Assembly (NCBI RefSeq): GCF_029395355.1
Contig: NZ_CP113913.1
Span: forward strand, 806,001-870,000
DNA from: Bifidobacterium sp. ESL0800
Lineage (GTDB): Bacteria > Actinomycetota > Actinomycetes > Actinomycetales > Bifidobacteriaceae
DNA: 64,000 nt
Direction: 5' to 3'
Made by a program: the position numbers and the translations under genes. This document shows positions 52,087-61,333 of the stretch, in pieces (positions within the stretch are counted from its first letter, which is position 1; each line of letters starts with the position of its first letter). Below the pieces are notes generated by a model. The model worked only from the letters and a program-made list of their open reading frames with translations, was not told the origin of the DNA and made no database searches.

Positions 52087-52259
52087 GTGGGATGGAAGGA
52101 TATGCGATGTTCGACCGTAAAGACTTGGCCGAACACAATCAAAGATTTTGTCTTCACGCTCGATATATCGCGTCCACTTCGTCTAAACGCAGTCCACAGG
52201 ACTACGTTTTTACGGCTCAGCCCGGAGCGTGTCGAACATCGCATATCCTCCCATCCCAC
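52087..52259 (+). repeat. Hairpin repeat family, copy E, complete
   Basis: A 173-bp element. The closing stem uses GATATGCGATGTTCGAC and GTCGAACATCGCATATC, extended outward by GTGGGATGG/CCATCCCAC with a single mismatch. Inside are CACAATC/GATTTTG (52134-52150), ACGC/GCGT (52157-52174), and AACG-C-AGTCC/GGACT-A-CGTT (52186-52208). Compared with copies C and D the third hairpin has a compensatory change (AGCCC/GGGCT becomes AGTCC/GGACT). It lies between gluD and the helicase gene. The rest of the 51954-52283 gap holds no gene. Confidence 0.92.
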
Positions 52260-52283
52260 GACCAACCAGCAAACGTATAATCG

Positions 52284-52322
52284 ACAAAAATGGTGACCAC
52301 CCGCAAAGTGATGGTCACCATG
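52284..52322 (-). terminator. Terminator after gluD
   Basis: On the minus strand ATGGTGACC and GGTCACCAT pair perfectly over 9 bp around a 14-base loop, followed by TTTTTGTC. It lies 16 bases past the gluD stop. Confidence 0.9.
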
Positions 52323-52337
52323 GCAAAACGCTATAAC

Positions 52338-53477
52338 CTACTCGTTCTTGCCTTCGCCAGGCTTGGCCCCATGCGGACCGTGCTTCAGTCCGGGAATCGG
52401 GATGTCAGGGAACTCGATATGTTCGGGATCCTTCTCGCTCTCCGGGTGCGTGGCATCGTAGCCCTGCATATAGCGGGTCTTACGCCATTCGCGCACCGAA
52501 GCGTTGGAACCGCGGTGATGGACGTGATAGCGACGCGGAACCCCGCCGTAACGATCCTCATCCACTTCCTTGGCCACCGCGATCTGGTTGACGTTCGAGG
52601 CGTCCATGATGGCGATCGGCGCGACGGGTTCCGGCTCGGTCGGTGCGGCGGTGCGTTCCTGCATACGGCTCGGAAGCCATTCCGCAAGCTTGGAGAGCAG
52701 CGCGCAGACGATGAAGTAGACCACGCCGGCGACCACCAACGTCTGCAGGATGTTGAAGTACATCGAACCGAGACGACGGGATTCCTGCAAAAGGTCCGTG
52801 TACATGATGATCGAGCCGAGCGCGGTATCCTTCAATACCACCACCAGCTGGGTCACCGCGGCCGGCAGCATGGCGTAGACGGCCTGTGGCACTTCGATCT
52901 GCATCAGTGACTGCGTGGTGGTGAGCCCTAGGGCCAACGAGGCCTCCCGCTGTCCGCCAGGCAGGTTGCCTACGCCGCTGCGCACCAGTTCGGCGACCAC
53001 GGAGCCGTTATAGAGGATCAGGCCGAGCACGACGGCCCAATAGGAAGCACTTTGGATGCCCATGAAGGAGAAGAGCCTCCAGAAGAAGATCATGAACATC
53101 AGCACCGGCACCGCGCGGCAGAACTCGACGATGACGCCGGAAACGGCCCTCACGATCTTGCTTGGCAGCAATCGGCCGATGCCGAAGAGCAGGCCGAAGA
53201 CGACCGAACCGATGACCGCGAGCGTGGCGGCCTTGATGGTCATCCACAGCCCGGGCAGGTAGAAGTCCGTCCAGGCCTCGCCGTCAAGCGCCGGCTTCCA
53301 AAGCTCCCAGTCCAGCTGGTTTTCGCCGTCCGGCGGGTTGTGCAGGCGCATGAGGATGAGGACCACGAGGATGGCGACGAGGATGCCGCCGATCCAGTTG
53401 GCGATGCGGATACGACGTTTGCCTTTGGGCCCCGGCTCGTCGAAGAGTACGGACGATTCGTTGTTGTTCTTGCTCAT
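52338..53477 (-). CDS. gluD: Amino acid ABC transporter permease, GluD-like
   Basis: Second membrane subunit of the glutamate importer, 379 residues. The first helix (about 25-45) precedes a periplasmic stretch, then the typical His/Glu/Gln/Arg/opine-family core with the EAA loop around GGQREASLALGLTTTQSLMQIE. A C-terminal tail of about 110 residues after the last helix is hydrophilic and longer than in typical permeases. It begins four bases after the gluC stop, so the genes are coupled, and is the last gene of the gluA-B-C-D operon before a strong terminator. Confidence 0.93.
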   Translation of the reverse strand: MSKNNNESSVLFDEPGPKGKRRIRIANWIGGILVAILVVLILMRLHNPPDGENQLDWELWKPALDGEAWTDFYLPGLWMTIKAATLAVIGSVVFGLLFGIGRLLPSKIVRAVSGVIVEFCRAVPVLMFMIFFWRLFSFMGIQSASYWAVVLGLILYNGSVVAELVRSGVGNLPGGQREASLALGLTTTQSLMQIEVPQAVYAMLPAAVTQLVVVLKDTALGSIIMYTDLLQESRRLGSMYFNILQTLVVAGVVYFIVCALLSKLAEWLPSRMQERTAAPTEPEPVAPIAIMDASNVNQIAVAKEVDEDRYGGVPRRYHVHHRGSNASVREWRKTRYMQGYDATHPESEKDPEHIEFPDIPIPGLKHGPHGAKPGEGKNE

Positions 53478-53481
53478 GCGT

Positions 53482-54159
53482 TCACCTCCGTACCGCGAGC
53501 TTGTTCGAAAGCACCGTTGTCAGCGCCCCGATGGGAATGATCAGAATGACGTAGCCGAACGCGAAGATCAGGAAGATCGCGACGATGGAATTCGCATGGA
53601 ACTCGATCATCTCGCTCATCAGGCTCGACGTTTCGGTGGCCACCGACGCGGCCGCGGCTACCGTCGAGTTCTTCAGCAACGCGATCAATGTGTTGCCAAG
53701 TGGCGCTACGGAACCGCGGAAGGCCTGCGGCAGAATGACCTGGGTGGCGGACTGCATGAAATTCAAGCCCAGCGCACGAGCCGCCTCGGCCTGCCCCAGC
53801 GGGACGGTGTTGATGCCGGAACGCAGGGATTCGCAGACGAATGCCGCCGTGTAGAGCGACAGGCCTGTGACCGCAAGCCAGAAGAAGTTGACGGCGAACG
53901 TATTGGAGAACGTCAGCTTGAGCTGGGCGAAGGCGCCGAGCACCATGAACACCATGATGATGGTCAATGGCATGTTCTTGAAGAACTCGACGTAGGCGCT
54001 CGCCACGGTTCGCAAAGAAGAGATCGGCGAGATGCGCATCATCAGGAGGATGACTCCGAGCACCAGCGAGAACAGCGCCGAGAAAAGGGTCAGCTCGATA
54101 TTGACCAGAAATGCGCCGGGAACATTATATTGGCTGAACAATTGCAGGAATTCACTCAT
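53482..54159 (-). CDS. gluC: Amino acid ABC transporter permease, GluC-like
   Basis: Permease of 225 residues with about five helices. The EAA loop (LGQAEAARALGLNFMQSATQVILPQAF) contacts the ATPase. It resembles the GluC subunit of the corynebacterial glutamate uptake system. The ATG overlaps the gluB stop (54156-54159), so translation is coupled. Its neighbours fix the function as acidic or related amino acid uptake. Confidence 0.94.
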   Translation of the reverse strand: MSEFLQLFSQYNVPGAFLVNIELTLFSALFSLVLGVILLMMRISPISSLRTVASAYVEFFKNMPLTIIMVFMVLGAFAQLKLTFSNTFAVNFFWLAVTGLSLYTAAFVCESLRSGINTVPLGQAEAARALGLNFMQSATQVILPQAFRGSVAPLGNTLIALLKNSTVAAAASVATETSSLMSEMIEFHANSIVAIFLIFAFGYVILIIPIGALTTVLSNKLAVRR

Positions 54160-55010
54160 TTCGCGACTCCCGTCTGCCCGAGATCCGGCTTCGGCGGATT
54201 ATATTTCATATTCGGCTTGTACTTGACCCCACGCGTATTGTCGGTGATGGCGCGTTTCCAGAAACCGTCCTTTTCCATCTGCGCGATGGCCTTGTCGATT
54301 TTCCTGGCGAATTTGAGGTTGCCCTTTTTGACGCCGACACCATAGTATTCCTGCGTGAACGGCTTGCCGATGAGTCTCAGCTTGCCGTGGGCGTTGGAGG
54401 CGAGGCCTGCCAGAATGATGTCATCGGTGGTCACCGCGTCGACGATGCCGCTGAACAACGCGGTCGCGCATTCCGCGTAACCGGGCTGCTCCATCAGCTG
54501 TACTTTCGACGAGAACTTCTGTTTGATCACTTCGGCCGATGTGGAACCGGTCACCGAGCACAGACGCTTGCCGTTGAGACTGTCGGGGCCGGTGATCTCG
54601 TGGTCGTCCTTGCGAACCATCAGGTCCTGCCCGGCCACAAAATACGGACCGGCGAACGTGACGGCTTTCTTGCGTTCATCGGTGATGGAATAACTGGCGA
54701 TGACCATATCGACATCGCCGTTCTGCAACATGGCCTCACGCTGCTTGCTCGGCGCTTCCTTGAAGACGATTTCGTCGTCGGAATAGCCGAGGGTGCGGGC
54801 GATGTAGCGGGCCACGTCCACATCGAATCCGACGTAGGTGCCGGATTTCTTGAAGCCGACCCCAGGTTGGTCGAATTTGATGCCGATGCGGATCTTGCCC
54901 GCCTCGTTGTCCGTGCCGCACGCGGCTACGGTAAACACGCAAGCCAGTGCGCAGAAGGCCGCGAGGACCCTGCGCCAGGTGCGCGAAAAATGGTTGAATG
55001 ATGGTTTCAT
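54156..55010 (-). CDS. gluB: Glutamate-type substrate-binding lipoprotein
   Basis: Extracellular binding protein of 284 residues. A signal peptide is followed by the lipobox VAAC near residue 30, so the mature protein is lipid-anchored. The family 3 solute-binding core begins at KIRIGIKFDQPGVGF; GTYVGFDVDVARYIA and YSITDERKKAVTFAGPY are characteristic ligand-binding stretches. It resembles GluB. It follows gluA by 145 bp, which includes no clear terminator, and couples to gluC. Confidence 0.95.
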   Translation of the reverse strand: MKPSFNHFSRTWRRVLAAFCALACVFTVAACGTDNEAGKIRIGIKFDQPGVGFKKSGTYVGFDVDVARYIARTLGYSDDEIVFKEAPSKQREAMLQNGDVDMVIASYSITDERKKAVTFAGPYFVAGQDLMVRKDDHEITGPDSLNGKRLCSVTGSTSAEVIKQKFSSKVQLMEQPGYAECATALFSGIVDAVTTDDIILAGLASNAHGKLRLIGKPFTQEYYGVGVKKGNLKFARKIDKAIAQMEKDGFWKRAITDNTRGVKYKPNMKYNPPKPDLGQTGVAK

Positions 55011-55154
55011 AGATTGTTGCTTTCCCGATACTTCCCCATTCGCTGTTTAGCGGATTAATGATCTGTTGCCTTGTTGATGTCGTGACGTGTGTCACAGCTG
55101 ACGGCAATCGCGATTGACAAAAACCTCCGATATCACCGACGCACGTCAAAAAGG

Positions 55155-55961
55155 TCAGTGCGTAAGAATCTTGGAGAGGAAGTCCTTGGCACGATCTGTC
55201 TTCGGATGGTCGAAGAACTCGTCAGGCGTTCCTTTTTCCAGAATCTTCCCGTCGGCCATGAATACGATGTGGTCGGCCGCCTTGCGAGCGAAGCCCATCT
55301 CGTGGGTCACGCAGATCATCGTCATGCCCTCGCTGGCGAGCTTGATCATGACATCAAGCACCTCATTGACCATTTCCGGATCGAGCGCGCTGGTGGGCTC
55401 GTCGAACAGCATGATCTTGGGCTGCATGGCAAGCGCACGGGCGATGGCGACGCGTTGCTGCTGACCGCCAGAAAGCTGGGACGGCATCTTGTTGGCCTGG
55501 TTCTCGACTCCGACTCGTGCCAGCAAATCCATGCCAAGGTCGTCCGCATCCTTCTTGTCCATGTGACGGACCTTGACAGGTGCCAGTGTGACGTTCTGCA
55601 GAATCGTCTTGTTGGCGAACAGATTGAACTGCTGGAAGACCATGCCGACTTCGGCACGTAGGTTGGCGAGGTCCTTGCCTTCCTGCGGCAGCGGCTGGCC
55701 GTCAATGCGGATCGTGCCGGAATCGATGGTCTCGAGCCTGTTGATGGTACGGCACATCGTGGATTTGCCGGAACCGGAAGGTCCGACGACGACCAGCACC
55801 TCGCCCTTGTTGACTTTGAGATTGATATCCTTCAGAACATGGAGTTTGCCGAAATGCTTCTCCACATGGGACAGCTCAACCAGTGGATGGTTTTCGTCCA
55901 TCAATGGTTTCGACGCGTCATTTTCGCGCGTTTTTATAGTGGTTTCTTTTGTTTCAGACAT
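55155..55961 (-). CDS. gluA: Amino acid ABC transporter ATPase, GluA-like
   Basis: ATP-binding subunit, about 268 residues. Walker A is GPSGSGKST, the Q-loop FQQFNLF, the signature LSGGQQQR, Walker [14 protein letters not shown], and the H-loop VTHEMGF. The first 25 residues are a hydrophilic tail. The start at 55961 is the first in-frame ATG of the conserved family; it has no Shine-Dalgarno sequence but a TATACT six bases upstream. It is the first gene of the operon. Confidence 0.95.
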   Translation of the reverse strand: MSETKETTIKTRENDASKPLMDENHPLVELSHVEKHFGKLHVLKDINLKVNKGEVLVVVGPSGSGKSTMCRTINRLETIDSGTIRIDGQPLPQEGKDLANLRAEVGMVFQQFNLFANKTILQNVTLAPVKVRHMDKKDADDLGMDLLARVGVENQANKMPSQLSGGQQQRVAIARALAMQPKIMLFDEPTSALDPEMVNEVLDVMIKLASEGMTMICVTHEMGFARKAADHIVFMADGKILEKGTPDEFFDHPKTDRAKDFLSKILTH

Positions 55962-55967
55962 GAAAGC

Positions 55968-56001
55968 AGTATACCTGCACAGTGTTACCACATAGTTACC
56001 A
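55968..56001 (-). promoter_or_regulatory. Candidate leaderless promoter and direct-repeat operator of gluA
   Basis: On the minus strand TATACT (55968-55973) ends six bases before the ATG, so transcription may start at the start codon. Just upstream TGGTAAC occurs twice (55984-55990 and 55995-56001) with an 11-bp period, one helical turn, as expected for a dimeric regulator site. The -35 region is weak. Confidence 0.45.
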
Positions 56002-56095
56002 GCGAAATTATTGAGACATATCAGCAATTATTGTTACTTGTTTAATATTGCCTATCATTTTGAGAATATCAATGGTTTCGGCTGCCCGTGCATAC

Positions 56096-56130
56096 AAATG
56101 TGTCCAGCTCAAAATGAACTGGACACATTC
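56096..56130 (-). terminator. Hairpin terminator after aspS
   Basis: AATGTGTCCAG (56097-56107) and CTGGACACATT (56119-56129) form a perfect 11-bp stem with an 11-base loop. On the minus strand it is followed by TTGTATGC. It ends the hisS-aspS unit. Confidence 0.8.
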
Positions 56131-56168
56131 ATACGTTGGCGATTTGTAATGAATATTACAAAATCAAA

Positions 56169-57968
56169 TCAGTCTTCGTCCTCTTCCGGATCGTAATCGA
56201 CGCCGGTCTCGGCACGCTGGGCGTCCGAAATCGGGGCCGGTGCGCCGGTGAGCGGATCGCGGCCGCCGCCGGCCTTCGGGAAGGCGATGACGTCGCGGAT
56301 GGTGTCGCAACCGGCCAAGATCGAAACCGTTCGGTCCCAACCCAGCGCGATGCCTGCGTGAGGCGGGGCACCGTATTTGAAGGCTTCGAGCAGGAAGCCG
56401 AACTTCTCCTGCGCTTCCTCTTGCCCGATACCGAGCACGTCGAGCACGCGCTCCTGGATGTCGTTGCGGTGGATACGCACCGAACCGCCGCCCATCTCCT
56501 CGCCGTTGCAGACGATGTCGTAGGAGTCGCTCATCGCATGCTCCGGATCCTTATCGAACTTGTCGATCCAGTCGGCGCTCGGCATGGTGAACGGGTGATG
56601 CATGGAGGTCCACTTGGAGTTGCCGACCGCCACATCGTCGTCATCCGGGTCATCGGCGCGCTTGAACAGCGGGAAGTCCACCACCCAGGTGAATGCGAAC
56701 TTCTTCGGGTCGAGCAAGCCGGCACGACGCGCGATCTCGACGCGGGCGGCGCCGAGCAGCAGCTGGGAGGATTCACGCGGGCCCGCGGCGAAGAACACCG
56801 CATCCCCGTCCTTGGCGCCCACGGCTTCTTTAAGTCCATTGCGCTCTTCATCGGAAAGGTTCTTGGCCACGGGGCCCTTCAAGGTGCCGTCACCGGTGAA
56901 CTGCACGTAGGCGAGACCCTTGGCGCCACGCTGGCGCGCCCATTCCTGCCATGCGTCGAACTGACGGCGCGGGGTGTCCGCACCATCCGGGAAGACCACA
57001 GCGCCGACGTACGGTGCCTGGAAGACGCGGAACGGCGTGTTCTTGAAGTAATCGGTGAGCTCGACGATCGGGTTGCCGAAGCGCAGGTCGGGCTTGTCGG
57101 AACCGTACTTGTCCATGGCGTCCTGCCAGGTGATGCGATCGATCGGCAGCTTGATGTCGTAGCCCTGGGTCTTCCAGATGGCGGCGATGACCTTCTCGGC
57201 CATGGCCATCACGTCTTCCTGGTCGACATAGCTCATCTCCATGTCGAGCTGGGTGAACTCGGGCTGACGATCGGCACGGAAGTCCTCGTCTCGATAGCAG
57301 CGGGCCAGCTGGAAGTAACGCTCGACGCCACCGACCATCAGCAGCTGCTTTAAGAGCTGCGGGGACTGTGGCAGCGCGTACCAGGAACCGGGAACCAGGC
57401 GGGCCGGCACCACGAAATCGCGGGCTCCCTCAGGCGTGGACTTGATGAAGGTCGGGGTCTCCACCTCAGTGAAGTCCATATCCTCCAGCGCATGGCGTGC
57501 GGCACGGGTCATATCGCTGCGCAGCTTCAGGTTGCGCTGCATGGAGGGACGACGAAGATCGAGGTAACGGTACTTAAGCCTGATGTCCTCGCCGGGCAGC
57601 TTGTTCTCCGCCTCGTTTTCGAGGGCCGTGGAAACCTGGAACGGCAGGGCGTCGGACTTGGCCAACACCTTGAGGGACTCGACGACGACCTCCACCTTGC
57701 CGGTGGAAAGATGCTCGTTCTCATTGCCGTCCGGACGCTCGCGCACCTCGCCGACGACCTGGATGACGAATTCGCTGCGCAGCGGACGGGCGATCTCCTC
57801 GTCGTAGATGACAATCTGCACCAGGCCGGTGCTGTCGCGCAAATCGATGAAGGCGACGCCGCCGTGGTCGCGTCTGCGGTCGACCCAGCCCGCAAGGGTT
57901 ACTTTCTGACCGATCAAGGCCTCGGTGACTTCAGTGGCATGGTGTGTTCTATAAGCCGTCTGGCTCAT
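56169..57968 (-). CDS. aspS: Aspartyl-tRNA synthetase
   Basis: Class IIb synthetase charging tRNA-Asp, 599 residues, with the long bacterial GAD insertion. The N-terminal OB-fold anticodon-binding domain begins at RTHHATEV and holds [18 protein letters not shown]. Motif 2 is [20 protein letters not shown] and motif 3 near [12 protein letters not shown]. Whether it charges only tRNA-Asp or also tRNA-Asn is not decided. The C-terminus is an acidic tail. It follows hisS after 56 bp. Confidence 0.97.
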   Translation of the reverse strand: MSQTAYRTHHATEVTEALIGQKVTLAGWVDRRRDHGGVAFIDLRDSTGLVQIVIYDEEIARPLRSEFVIQVVGEVRERPDGNENEHLSTGKVEVVVESLKVLAKSDALPFQVSTALENEAENKLPGEDIRLKYRYLDLRRPSMQRNLKLRSDMTRAARHALEDMDFTEVETPTFIKSTPEGARDFVVPARLVPGSWYALPQSPQLLKQLLMVGGVERYFQLARCYRDEDFRADRQPEFTQLDMEMSYVDQEDVMAMAEKVIAAIWKTQGYDIKLPIDRITWQDAMDKYGSDKPDLRFGNPIVELTDYFKNTPFRVFQAPYVGAVVFPDGADTPRRQFDAWQEWARQRGAKGLAYVQFTGDGTLKGPVAKNLSDEERNGLKEAVGAKDGDAVFFAAGPRESSQLLLGAARVEIARRAGLLDPKKFAFTWVVDFPLFKRADDPDDDDVAVGNSKWTSMHHPFTMPSADWIDKFDKDPEHAMSDSYDIVCNGEEMGGGSVRIHRNDIQERVLDVLGIGQEEAQEKFGFLLEAFKYGAPPHAGIALGWDRTVSILAGCDTIRDVIAFPKAGGGRDPLTGAPAPISDAQRAETGVDYDPEEDED

Positions 57969-58024
57969 GCTCCCTCTATTCCTTATCTACTAACCGCTCG
58001 AAAACCGCGAGAATCCGCGCTCTT

Positions 58025-59425
58025 TTATTTGTCCAAAGAGACGGTTTGCTGAGCATACAGCGTATCGGGTTGCCATGACTTGGCGTCGGCGGGGACCTGC
58101 TCGCCGGTGATGATGTTCTTCACTTCGTCATGGTCGCTGCCCTCGCCGTCGCCTGACGCATCTGCCGGGAACCAGACATACGGGATGCCCAGTTTGTCGG
58201 CGTACTTGATCTGCTTGCCGAGTTTCGCTGCCTTCGGGGCGACGTCGGCGGCGATGCCTCGATCGCGCAAGGCAGTGGCGATATGGTTGCAATCCAGACG
58301 GTCGTCTTCGTTCCACACGGCCACCATGACGGCTGCCGGAGACACGCGTGAAGCGTGCGCGCCCGCGGTGTGCAGCATATACGAGACCAGACGCGACAAT
58401 CCAATGGAAAGGCCCACACCCGGGTATTTCCTGTTGCCTTGCGAGGCGAGATTGTCGTAACGACCACCGGAGCAGATGGAACCGAGCTGGTCGGCGCCGT
58501 CAAGGAACGTCTCGTAGACCGATCCGGTGTAGTAATCGAGGCCGCGCGCGATCTTCAGATCGGCAATGACGGAACCGGGACGGGTGATGGCCGCTTCGTC
58601 GACGATCATCGCCAACGTGTCGAGGCCTTCGCGAGCGAGCTTGTAGGCATCGGTATCCTGCGAAATATTATGACCAGCGCACAATTCATCGAACTTCTCG
58701 AGCAGTTCCTTGCCGTCCTTGGCGGTCAGTTCTGCCAGCTCAAGGCAGGCCCGTGCCTGCGCCTCGTTCGCACCGCATTCACTGACCAGAAGCTTGACCA
58801 CTTCGTCGGCACCGATCTTGTCGAGCTTGTCGATCTCACGCAGCACGCCTTCGATATCGCTCAGGCCCAGACCGCGGTAGAAACCTTCGGAAAGCTTGCG
58901 GTTGTTGGCGTGCACCGTGGCCTTGGGCAGGCCGAACTGACGCAGCTGCTCAAGCGCCTGAACCATGACCAACGGCAGCTCGACCTCATAGTGGTCTTCC
59001 AGCTCGCCGTTGCCAATCACATCGATGTCGGCCTGGACGAACTCACGGAAACGGCCTTCCTGCGGACGCTCACCACGCCAGACCTTCTGAATCTGCCAGC
59101 GTTTGAACGGGAAGGTGAGCTGACCGGAATGCTCGACCACATAACGGCTGAGCGGAACGGTCAAATCGAAATGAAGCCCGAGACGATGCTCGATCGGGGT
59201 GTCGGATTCGTGTCCGACCTCTTGCAGCCGGGACAGCAGATAAATCTCCTTGCTGGTCTCGCCCTTTTTCAGCAGACTCGAGCCTTCCTCGACCGCTCTG
59301 GTCTCGATGCCGATGAATCCGTTGAGTTCGAAAACCCTGCGGACCGTGTCGATGACACGCTGTTCGACCACCCGTTCTTCGGGCAGCCATTCCGGAAATC
59401 CTGATATTGATGCGCCTTTTGCCAT
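58025..59425 (-). CDS. hisS: Histidyl-tRNA synthetase
   Basis: Class II synthetase for tRNA-His, 466 residues. Motif 2 is WRGERPQEGRFREFVQADID, the histidine A motif LDYYTGSVYETFLDG appears near residue 300, and SICSGGRYDNLA follows. The anticodon-binding domain ends the chain. The start follows GGGAG. The aspS gene lies downstream with a 56-bp gap, an arrangement common to actinobacteria. It is divergent from the DUF349 gene. Confidence 0.97.
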   Translation of the reverse strand: MAKGASISGFPEWLPEERVVEQRVIDTVRRVFELNGFIGIETRAVEEGSSLLKKGETSKEIYLLSRLQEVGHESDTPIEHRLGLHFDLTVPLSRYVVEHSGQLTFPFKRWQIQKVWRGERPQEGRFREFVQADIDVIGNGELEDHYEVELPLVMVQALEQLRQFGLPKATVHANNRKLSEGFYRGLGLSDIEGVLREIDKLDKIGADEVVKLLVSECGANEAQARACLELAELTAKDGKELLEKFDELCAGHNISQDTDAYKLAREGLDTLAMIVDEAAITRPGSVIADLKIARGLDYYTGSVYETFLDGADQLGSICSGGRYDNLASQGNRKYPGVGLSIGLSRLVSYMLHTAGAHASRVSPAAVMVAVWNEDDRLDCNHIATALRDRGIAADVAPKAAKLGKQIKYADKLGIPYVWFPADASGDGEGSDHDEVKNIITGEQVPADAKSWQPDTLYAQQTVSLDK

Positions 59426-59516
59426 AACTCCCTATAATAAATGGTGTTGTGGAAAAATGAGGCATCCGTCTCGAACCCGCAACACCTGTTACACGAAGAC
59501 TCTCAAGGAGCTGGCC

Positions 59517-61094
59517 ATGGCCGACGAACAAGTCACTGAAACCGAAAACACCAATGAATCCAACGCACAGGCAGGGCAGCCTGCCGCGGACGCACAGGCC
59601 AGCGCCACGTCCCAACCAGTAGAAACGACGGCAGCGCAGACTCCGGCCGAGCCTCAGGCGCCGAAGGCTGCGGACGCAGCAGCACCGACTGCGCCGGCCG
59701 CACCGAAGCCTGACGACACGCCGAGTGCACCTGCGCCTACCACATCGGCAGCGCCTGCCAAGCCTGCGCCGAAGCCGCACGTTCCCTCTCCCCTGGCCTT
59801 TGCCAAGAAACCTGCAAAGCACCCGGTTACAGCCCCTGCTCACACCTACTCCGAGGCCGACGTCAAGGCTGCCGAAGCGTTTGGACGCGTGGACGAGAAG
59901 GGCACGGTTTACGTACGTGAAGGCGAAAGCGAACGCGAAGTCGGTGAATTCCCCGGAGCCACCAATGAAGAGGCACTGACGCTCTATGCCCGCCGTTATC
60001 TCGATCTCAAGGCCAAGCTCGATCTCTTTGCCACGCGTCTCAAGGCCGCGAACATCAAGCCCCACGAGATCGACGAATCGGTCAAGAACCTGGGCGAGGA
60101 AACCACCAATCCGGCCATCGTCGGCGATATCGCCGCGCTCAAGGCACAGTACGAGGAGCTGAAGAAGGCTGGAGAAGCCAAGAAGGCTGAGCTGGCCGAG
60201 GCGCGCAAGGCCGCTCTCGAGAAGGCGATCAAGGAGCGCACAGCCATCGTGGAGAAGGCCGAAGACCTCGCAAATTCGCTTTCAGAGAACACGAACTGGC
60301 GTTCCACCGCCGACAAGTTCCGTTCGCTCTTCGAGGCTTGGCAGCAGCATCAGCGCACTACCATCCGCATCGACAAGCCGACCGCCGATGCGCTCTGGAA
60401 GCGCTTCTCCGCCGCACGCACCACCTTCAACCAGCACCGTCGCAAGTGGGCTCAGGCCCGCGACGCCTCCCGCGAGGAGACCAAGCGTGTCAAGGAAGAG
60501 ATCATCAAGGAAGCCAATGAAATCAAGGACTCCACCGACTGGGGCGCCACCTCGCACCAATTCAACGAGCTGATGGACCGCTGGAAGGCTGCCGGACGTG
60601 CCGGGCGCAAGGAAGACGACGAGCTGTGGGCACGCTTCCGCGAGGCATGCGACGTCTTCTTCAACGCGCGTCAGGCCGACCGCGACCAGATGAGCTCCAA
60701 CGAGAAGGACAACCTTGCCAAGAAGGAAGAGCTCTTGAAGAAGGCCGAGGCTCTGGTACCGGTCGCCGACGAGAAGGCCGCCAAGAAGGCTCGTCAGGCG
60801 CTGGCCGACATCCAGGACGAGTGGGATCAGATCGGCTACGTGCCTCGTGAGGACATGCACCGCATCGAAAGCCGGCTGGACGCCGTCGACAACAAGATCA
60901 AGGCCGTCGAACAGGCCGCCTGGCAGAAGAGCGACCCCGAGGCCGACGCCCGAGTCTCCAGCTTCGAGACCCAGCTCAAGGCCCAGCTCGACGAGCTCGA
61001 TGCCAAGATCGCCGCCGAGTCCGACCCGGCCAAGAAGTCCAAGCTCGAGAGTGAAAAGGCCACCAAGGAACAGTGGCTCAACGCCGTGAAGTAA
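59517..61094 (+). CDS. DUF349 repeat protein
   Basis: The product has 525 residues. The first 100 residues are rich in Ala, Pro and Thr (disordered). After a short globular stretch (VDEKGTVYVREGESEREVGEFPG), the rest is long charged helices made of several DUF349 repeats, one recognisable in WRSTADKFRSLFEAWQQHQR and another in DWGATSHQFNELMDRWKAAG. Coiled-coil helices with Lys/Glu dominate. The family is common in actinobacteria and has no confirmed biochemical role; a link to RNA or ribosome-associated processes has been suggested for some relatives. The start follows AAGGAG. A strong terminator follows. Confidence 0.9.
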   Translation: MADEQVTETENTNESNAQAGQPAADAQASATSQPVETTAAQTPAEPQAPKAADAAAPTAPAAPKPDDTPSAPAPTTSAAPAKPAPKPHVPSPLAFAKKPAKHPVTAPAHTYSEADVKAAEAFGRVDEKGTVYVREGESEREVGEFPGATNEEALTLYARRYLDLKAKLDLFATRLKAANIKPHEIDESVKNLGEETTNPAIVGDIAALKAQYEELKKAGEAKKAELAEARKAALEKAIKERTAIVEKAEDLANSLSENTNWRSTADKFRSLFEAWQQHQRTTIRIDKPTADALWKRFSAARTTFNQHRRKWAQARDASREETKRVKEEIIKEANEIKDSTDWGATSHQFNELMDRWKAAGRAGRKEDDELWARFREACDVFFNARQADRDQMSSNEKDNLAKKEELLKKAEALVPVADEKAAKKARQALADIQDEWDQIGYVPREDMHRIESRLDAVDNKIKAVEQAAWQKSDPEADARVSSFETQLKAQLDELDAKIAAESDPAKKSKLESEKATKEQWLNAVK

Positions 61095-61117
61095 GCGCTA
61101 GATTTTCATAGCCTAAC

Positions 61118-61158
61118 AAAAAGTGGTTTGCACCATCGATTTGGTGCAAACCACTTTT
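61118..61158. terminator. Strong bidirectional terminator after the DUF349 gene
   Basis: AAAAGTGGTTTGCACCA and TGGTGCAAACCACTTTT form a perfect 17-bp stem with a 7-base loop. With the flanking A and T runs it can act in both directions. Confidence 0.93.
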
Positions 61159-61203
61159 CATATTAAGCTTGAACCGAGCCCGCCCCGCTGGGGAAAGGGA
61201 TGT

Positions 61204-61244
61204 GAAAGCCGGAGTGCCTGTGTCTCTCATAGGGGCCGGCTTTC
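61204..61244 (-). terminator. Hairpin after the GH32 gene
   Basis: GAAAGCCGG (61204-61212) and CCGGCTTTC (61236-61244) form a 9-bp stem with a 23-base loop. On the minus strand it lies about 90 bases past the GH32 stop. The short T run CCCTTT follows. Confidence 0.5.
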
Positions 61245-61333
61245 GCGTTGCTTCATTTCTTGAACCCGGATTATAGGCCATGAGGCTAGAACCCAATCAC
61301 ATTGTTTAGGACTTAGTTTTCACCTATGACCAC

